A stretch of DNA of 6,974 nt, taken from assembly GCA_003158495.1 (NCBI GenBank), contig PMJT01000183.1, forward strand, positions 581 through 7,554. Direction: 5' to 3'. Shown here in pieces: positions 4,710 through 6,974 of the stretch. The notes below the pieces were generated by a model. The model searched no databases, was not told the DNA's origin, and worked only from the letters and a program-made list of their open reading frames with translations. Numbering within the stretch: position 1 is the first letter of the stretch; every line of letters starts with the position of its first letter. The DNA is from Chloroflexota bacterium. GTDB taxonomy: Bacteria > Chloroflexota > Limnocylindria > Limnocylindrales > CSP1-4. The position numbers and the translations under genes were made by a program.

Positions 4710-5198
4710 GTGGGCGAAAAGACAGTTACCGGCGGCAGCGGTCGGTCCGGGGAGTTGCAGATCGTTGTCTGCGAACTCGCCGACGAGCACTACGGCCTGG
4801 ACATCGCCAAAGTCTTCGAGATCATCCGCCACCAGCCGATCACACCCGTTCCACGGGCCCCAATGTTCGTCAAGGGCGTGATCAACCTCCGTGGCCGGAT
4901 CATCCCTGTCGTCGACCTGCGCGGCCGCTTCGGAATGACCGAAGTGATGCCGACCAAGGAGACCCGCATCGTCGTCGCCGAGAGCTCGCACACGCGGGTC
5001 GGCCTGATCGTAGACAGCGTTTCCGAAGTGCTGCTCCTGCCGCTCGACTCCGTCGAATCGACGCCTGGCGTGGCGGCCGGAGCCGACGCGGAGTACCTGC
5101 GCGGTATCGCCAAGCTCGGTGACCGGCTGGTCCTGCTCCTCGAGCTCGACGGTCTCTTCGGCCTGGATGAGCAGAACGCACTGGCTGGGGCCGCCTGA
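4710..5198 (+). CDS. cheW: CheW, chemotaxis coupling protein
   Basis: CheW bridges chemoreceptors and the CheA P5 domain in the signalling array at the cytoplasmic membrane. The 162-residue protein is a single CheW-like SH3-type domain of normal length, after about 14 variable Gly-rich residues. The family signature is very clear: YGLDIAKVFEIIR (28-40), then ITPVPRAPMFVKGVINLRGR (44-63), and IIPVVDLRGRFG (64-75). R61 and D69 are the highly conserved positions in NLRG and VVDLR. A further strand VGLIVDSVSEVL and the closing GDRLVLLLELDGLF segment complete the fold. The gene starts with GTG behind a good AAGGAG site. It is followed by cheX after 2 bases and then cheA, so kinase, coupler and phosphatase appear to form one transcription unit. 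A candidate promoter lies at 4624-4650. Confidence 0.97.
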   Translation: MGEKTVTGGSGRSGELQIVVCELADEHYGLDIAKVFEIIRHQPITPVPRAPMFVKGVINLRGRIIPVVDLRGRFGMTEVMPTKETRIVVAESSHTRVGLIVDSVSEVLLLPLDSVESTPGVAAGADAEYLRGIAKLGDRLVLLLELDGLFGLDEQNALAGAA

Positions 5199-5200
5199 CC

Positions 5201-5665
5201 ATGAGAGTCCAGATAGTAAACCGCTACGTCCAGGCAGCCCTGGATGTCATTTCCAAGGAGACCCAGCTGCCGGTGCAGCGGGGCGGTCTTCTTCTAGAAG
5301 GCAACCCCTACGCCACCGAGGACGTCACCGCGGTCATCGGCATCAGCGGCCAGCTCTCCGGCTCGATCTACCTTTCGATGGAAGGGACGGTCGCCCTGAA
5401 ACTGATCAGCGCGATCCTCGGCCAGGAGACGAGCGAGCTCGACGACCTGGGCCAGAGCGGGATCGCCGAGATGGCCAACGTCATCGCCGGCACGGCCGGG
5501 ATCCAGCTCGCCGAAGAGAATATCGAGACGATCATCAACCCGCCGCTCGTGCTGGTCGGGCGCGGCGCCCGGCTCTCGACGGTGGAGATCCAGCGCCTCG
5601 TGGTGCCGCTCACAACGGCATACGGCGACGTCAAGCTCCACGTGGCACTCCGAGAGGCCGTTTGA
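5201..5665 (+). CDS. cheX: CheX, CheY-P phosphatase
   Basis: CheX is a dimeric phosphatase that terminates CheY signalling by dephosphorylating CheY-P. This 154-residue protein is close to Thermotoga CheX in length. It begins with a helix resembling the family start (VNRYVQAALDVI, 6-17) and has a strand pair VIGISGQLSGSIYLSM (45-60). The catalytic helix bears the (D/S)-x3-E-x2-N motif as S86, E90 and N93 in SGIAEMANVIAG. A typical NPPLVLVGRG segment and C-terminal strand LHVALREAV follow. The gene starts 2 bases after the cheW stop and ends 1 base before the cheA ATG, so co-translation is likely. Its only upstream purine-rich stretch is GGGG within the cheW end, which suggests dependence on coupling. 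Beside CheC it gives this locus two phosphatases of one fold family. A lone half-CheC is the alternative, but length and context favour CheX. Confidence 0.92.
   Translation: MRVQIVNRYVQAALDVISKETQLPVQRGGLLLEGNPYATEDVTAVIGISGQLSGSIYLSMEGTVALKLISAILGQETSELDDLGQSGIAEMANVIAGTAGIQLAEENIETIINPPLVLVGRGARLSTVEIQRLVVPLTTAYGDVKLHVALREAV
5652..5657 (+). promoter_or_regulatory. Ribosome binding site of cheA
   Basis: GAGAGG within the end of cheX, 9 bases before the ATG at 5667, supports the cheA start. Confidence 0.55.
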
Positions 5666-5666
5666 G

Positions 5667-6974
5667 ATGCTGCTGACCTTCGATCTGCAACCGGGCGACG
5701 ACCGCCTGTTCACGGACGAGTCGATGGAGCAGATCGAGCGTATCGAACAGGGTCTGCTCGAACTCGAGCACGACCTCGATGCCGGCGTGGTCAACGAAGT
5801 CTTCCGAGCCGCTCACACGCTCAAGGGGTCGGCGGCGACGATCGGCCACCGCCGAATGACCGAACTGACCCACGCCATGGAGGACCTCTTCGGCGCCTTC
5901 CGAAGCGGGACCCTCCACGACGTCAAGCCGTTTGCCGACGTCCTTCTGGGCACGATCGACGTGCTGCGCGCGCTGGTCGCCGAGGTCCGGGAGGGCGAGA
6001 CTCTCACAGACGCCCCAGAGGCGCTGACGAAGCAACTCCGCGAGTTGCTCTCAACCGCCACCGCCGCTGCGGCAGCGCATTCCTCCGCCCCGAGACCGGC
6101 CCCGACGCCGCTCGCCGCACCGGCTTCGATCGGCTCCGTCGATCCGGCCACCCTGGCCGGGGCGCGTGCGGGCGAGGCTCCTGCGGGCGAGGCTCTTGCG
6201 GGCGAGGCCGTTGCCGAGGCTCTTGCGTTTCAGGAAGACGGCGTCAGCAACATCGCCGTCGCCCCGCTCATTCACCGCCTCTTGACCGAGTCTCCCGGCG
6301 GCTACGAGCCGCGCTCCATCTTCGTCTGCCGTATCGATCCGATGAGCGAGTGGCAGTCGGTCCGGCTGCTCCAACTCGTCCTGGAAGCCGACGACACCGC
6401 AGGCCTCGTCGCTTCCGCCCCGAACCGAGAGGAAATCGAAAGCGGGCTCGGGACCACGATCCTCGTGATGCTCGTGAAGGGTCGCCCCGTCGAGCTGCTC
6501 GAACTGCGCAAGCACCTGGCCGCGATCGACGACATCGTCAGCGTAGAGGCCGTCGCAGCGCCCCTCGGCTCCGCGCAGACCGGGACGGTCGAGACACCGC
6601 TCAGCGTCGACGTCTACGGCCCCGGCGATTCAGTCCCACAGCTCGGCGCGACGAGGACCGACGACCAGGATGCCTCCGGACCACCGGCCGCTTCCGAACG
6701 CCGCCAGGCGGACCTGGGCGCAGAGGTCCGCGGCCTGCCGCAGACGGAGCGTATGACAGTCGCGGGCGACCGGCTCAAGGCGGCTCAGCAGACCATCCGG
6801 ATCGATGTCACCCGCCTCGACGAACTGATGAACCTCGTCGGCGAACTCGTCGTCCACAAGACGCGCCTCCAGCAGAGCGCTCAGCAGCTCGCGGTGAGGC
6901 TCGGCGACGATCCCCTCGCCCGCCAGGCCGACGAAGACTCGCAGCAGTTTGCCCGCATCGCCGGCCAGCTCCAG
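5667..6974 (+). CDS. cheA: CheA, chemotaxis histidine kinase (partial, 3' end outside window)
   Basis: CheA is the central kinase of the receptor array; it autophosphorylates on an Hpt-domain histidine and passes phosphate to CheY and CheB. The first 436 residues are present with the frame open to the window end. P1 (Hpt, about 10-110) carries the phosphorylated histidine H50 in FRAAHTLKGSAATIG. An Ala/Pro-rich linker (about 130-200) includes a short tandem repeat. A P2-like domain, about 216-294, starts RSIFVCRIDP and has an LLQLVLEADD helix; it would dock CheY/CheB. A second disordered linker leads to the P3 dimerisation helices, beginning near 377 (QTIRIDVTRLDELMNLVGEL). The P4 ATPase and P5 domains lie beyond the window. 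The ATG at 5667 is 1 base after the cheX stop, behind GAGAGG at 5652-5657. Its domain order is standard. Confidence 0.97.
   Translation, partial: MLLTFDLQPGDDRLFTDESMEQIERIEQGLLELEHDLDAGVVNEVFRAAHTLKGSAATIGHRRMTELTHAMEDLFGAFRSGTLHDVKPFADVLLGTIDVLRALVAEVREGETLTDAPEALTKQLRELLSTATAAAAAHSSAPRPAPTPLAAPASIGSVDPATLAGARAGEAPAGEALAGEAVAEALAFQEDGVSNIAVAPLIHRLLTESPGGYEPRSIFVCRIDPMSEWQSVRLLQLVLEADDTAGLVASAPNREEIESGLGTTILVMLVKGRPVELLELRKHLAAIDDIVSVEAVAAPLGSAQTGTVETPLSVDVYGPGDSVPQLGATRTDDQDASGPPAASERRQADLGAEVRGLPQTERMTVAGDRLKAAQQTIRIDVTRLDELMNLVGELVVHKTRLQQSAQQLAVRLGDDPLARQADEDSQQFARIAGQLQ
6168..6224 (+). repeat. 15-base tandem repeat in the cheA P1-P2 linker
   Basis: Three direct copies of a 15-base unit (6168-6182, 6183-6197, 6198-6212) based on GCGGGCGAGGCTCTT, with 1-3 changes, are followed by a 12-base partial copy (6213-6224). 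They encode AGEAP-AGEAL-AGEAV-AEAL in frame. Each unit is a whole number of codons, so copy number could vary without breaking the gene. The repeat lies in a flexible linker. Confidence 0.8.

Noticed and set aside
1..6974. Mobile elements, CRISPR arrays, tRNA or rRNA genes
   Set aside because: No transposase or integrase motifs, no spaced direct repeats and no tRNA-like folds were seen; gene order and composition look like ordinary chromosome.

Overview
This is a GC-rich window (roughly two thirds G+C) carrying motility and chemotaxis genes, all on the + strand. It has a chemotaxis set of the Bacillus/Thermotoga type (CheC, CheD, CheX, CheY, CheB, CheW, CheA), a FlaG-family flagellar protein, and a two-component pair at the left edge. 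CheC, CheD and CheX together rule out an enteric-type system. They fit a high-GC Gram-positive or a deep-branching flagellated phylum. I cannot name the organism from these bases.

Layout. 1-315: 3' end of a sensor histidine kinase (ATP-binding domain of the NarX/DegS/LiaS class), translationally coupled by a 4-base GTGA overlap to a NarL/FixJ response regulator (312-983). 984-1138: intergenic region with two stem-loops and a candidate flagellar sigma-28 promoter. 1139-1441: flaG-like gene. 1442-1735: 294 bases without a convincing gene, holding a second sigma-28-like promoter and a leader rich in inverted repeats. 1736-2380 cheC-like, overlapping cheD (2377-2862) by 4 bases, then cheY (2885-3244). 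3328-4605: cheB. 4710-5198 cheW, 5201-5665 cheX and 5667-6974 cheA (cut by the window end), packed 1-2 bases apart.

How the genes work together. CheA with CheW forms the receptor-coupled kinase complex and phosphorylates CheY and CheB. CheX and CheC are CheY-P phosphatases of one fold family. CheD deamidates receptor glutamines and in other bacteria is held and stimulated by CheC, which fits the cheC-cheD coupling. CheB is the receptor methylesterase. No cheR methyltransferase or receptor gene lies in the window.

The most useful non-coding observation is a recurring promoter-like motif, TCA(A/C)-N16/17-CCGAT, in front of flaG, cheC, cheY and cheW. It resembles the sigma-28 (FliA/SigD) promoter and would place the late motility genes of this locus under one flagellar sigma factor through several separate starts. 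I found no wholly new system. The points worth a second look are this promoter set, a probable near-leaderless flaG, GC hairpins without T-runs at gene ends, a CheC with one degenerate active site, a CheD lacking the usual threonine, and a small tandem repeat in the cheA linker.
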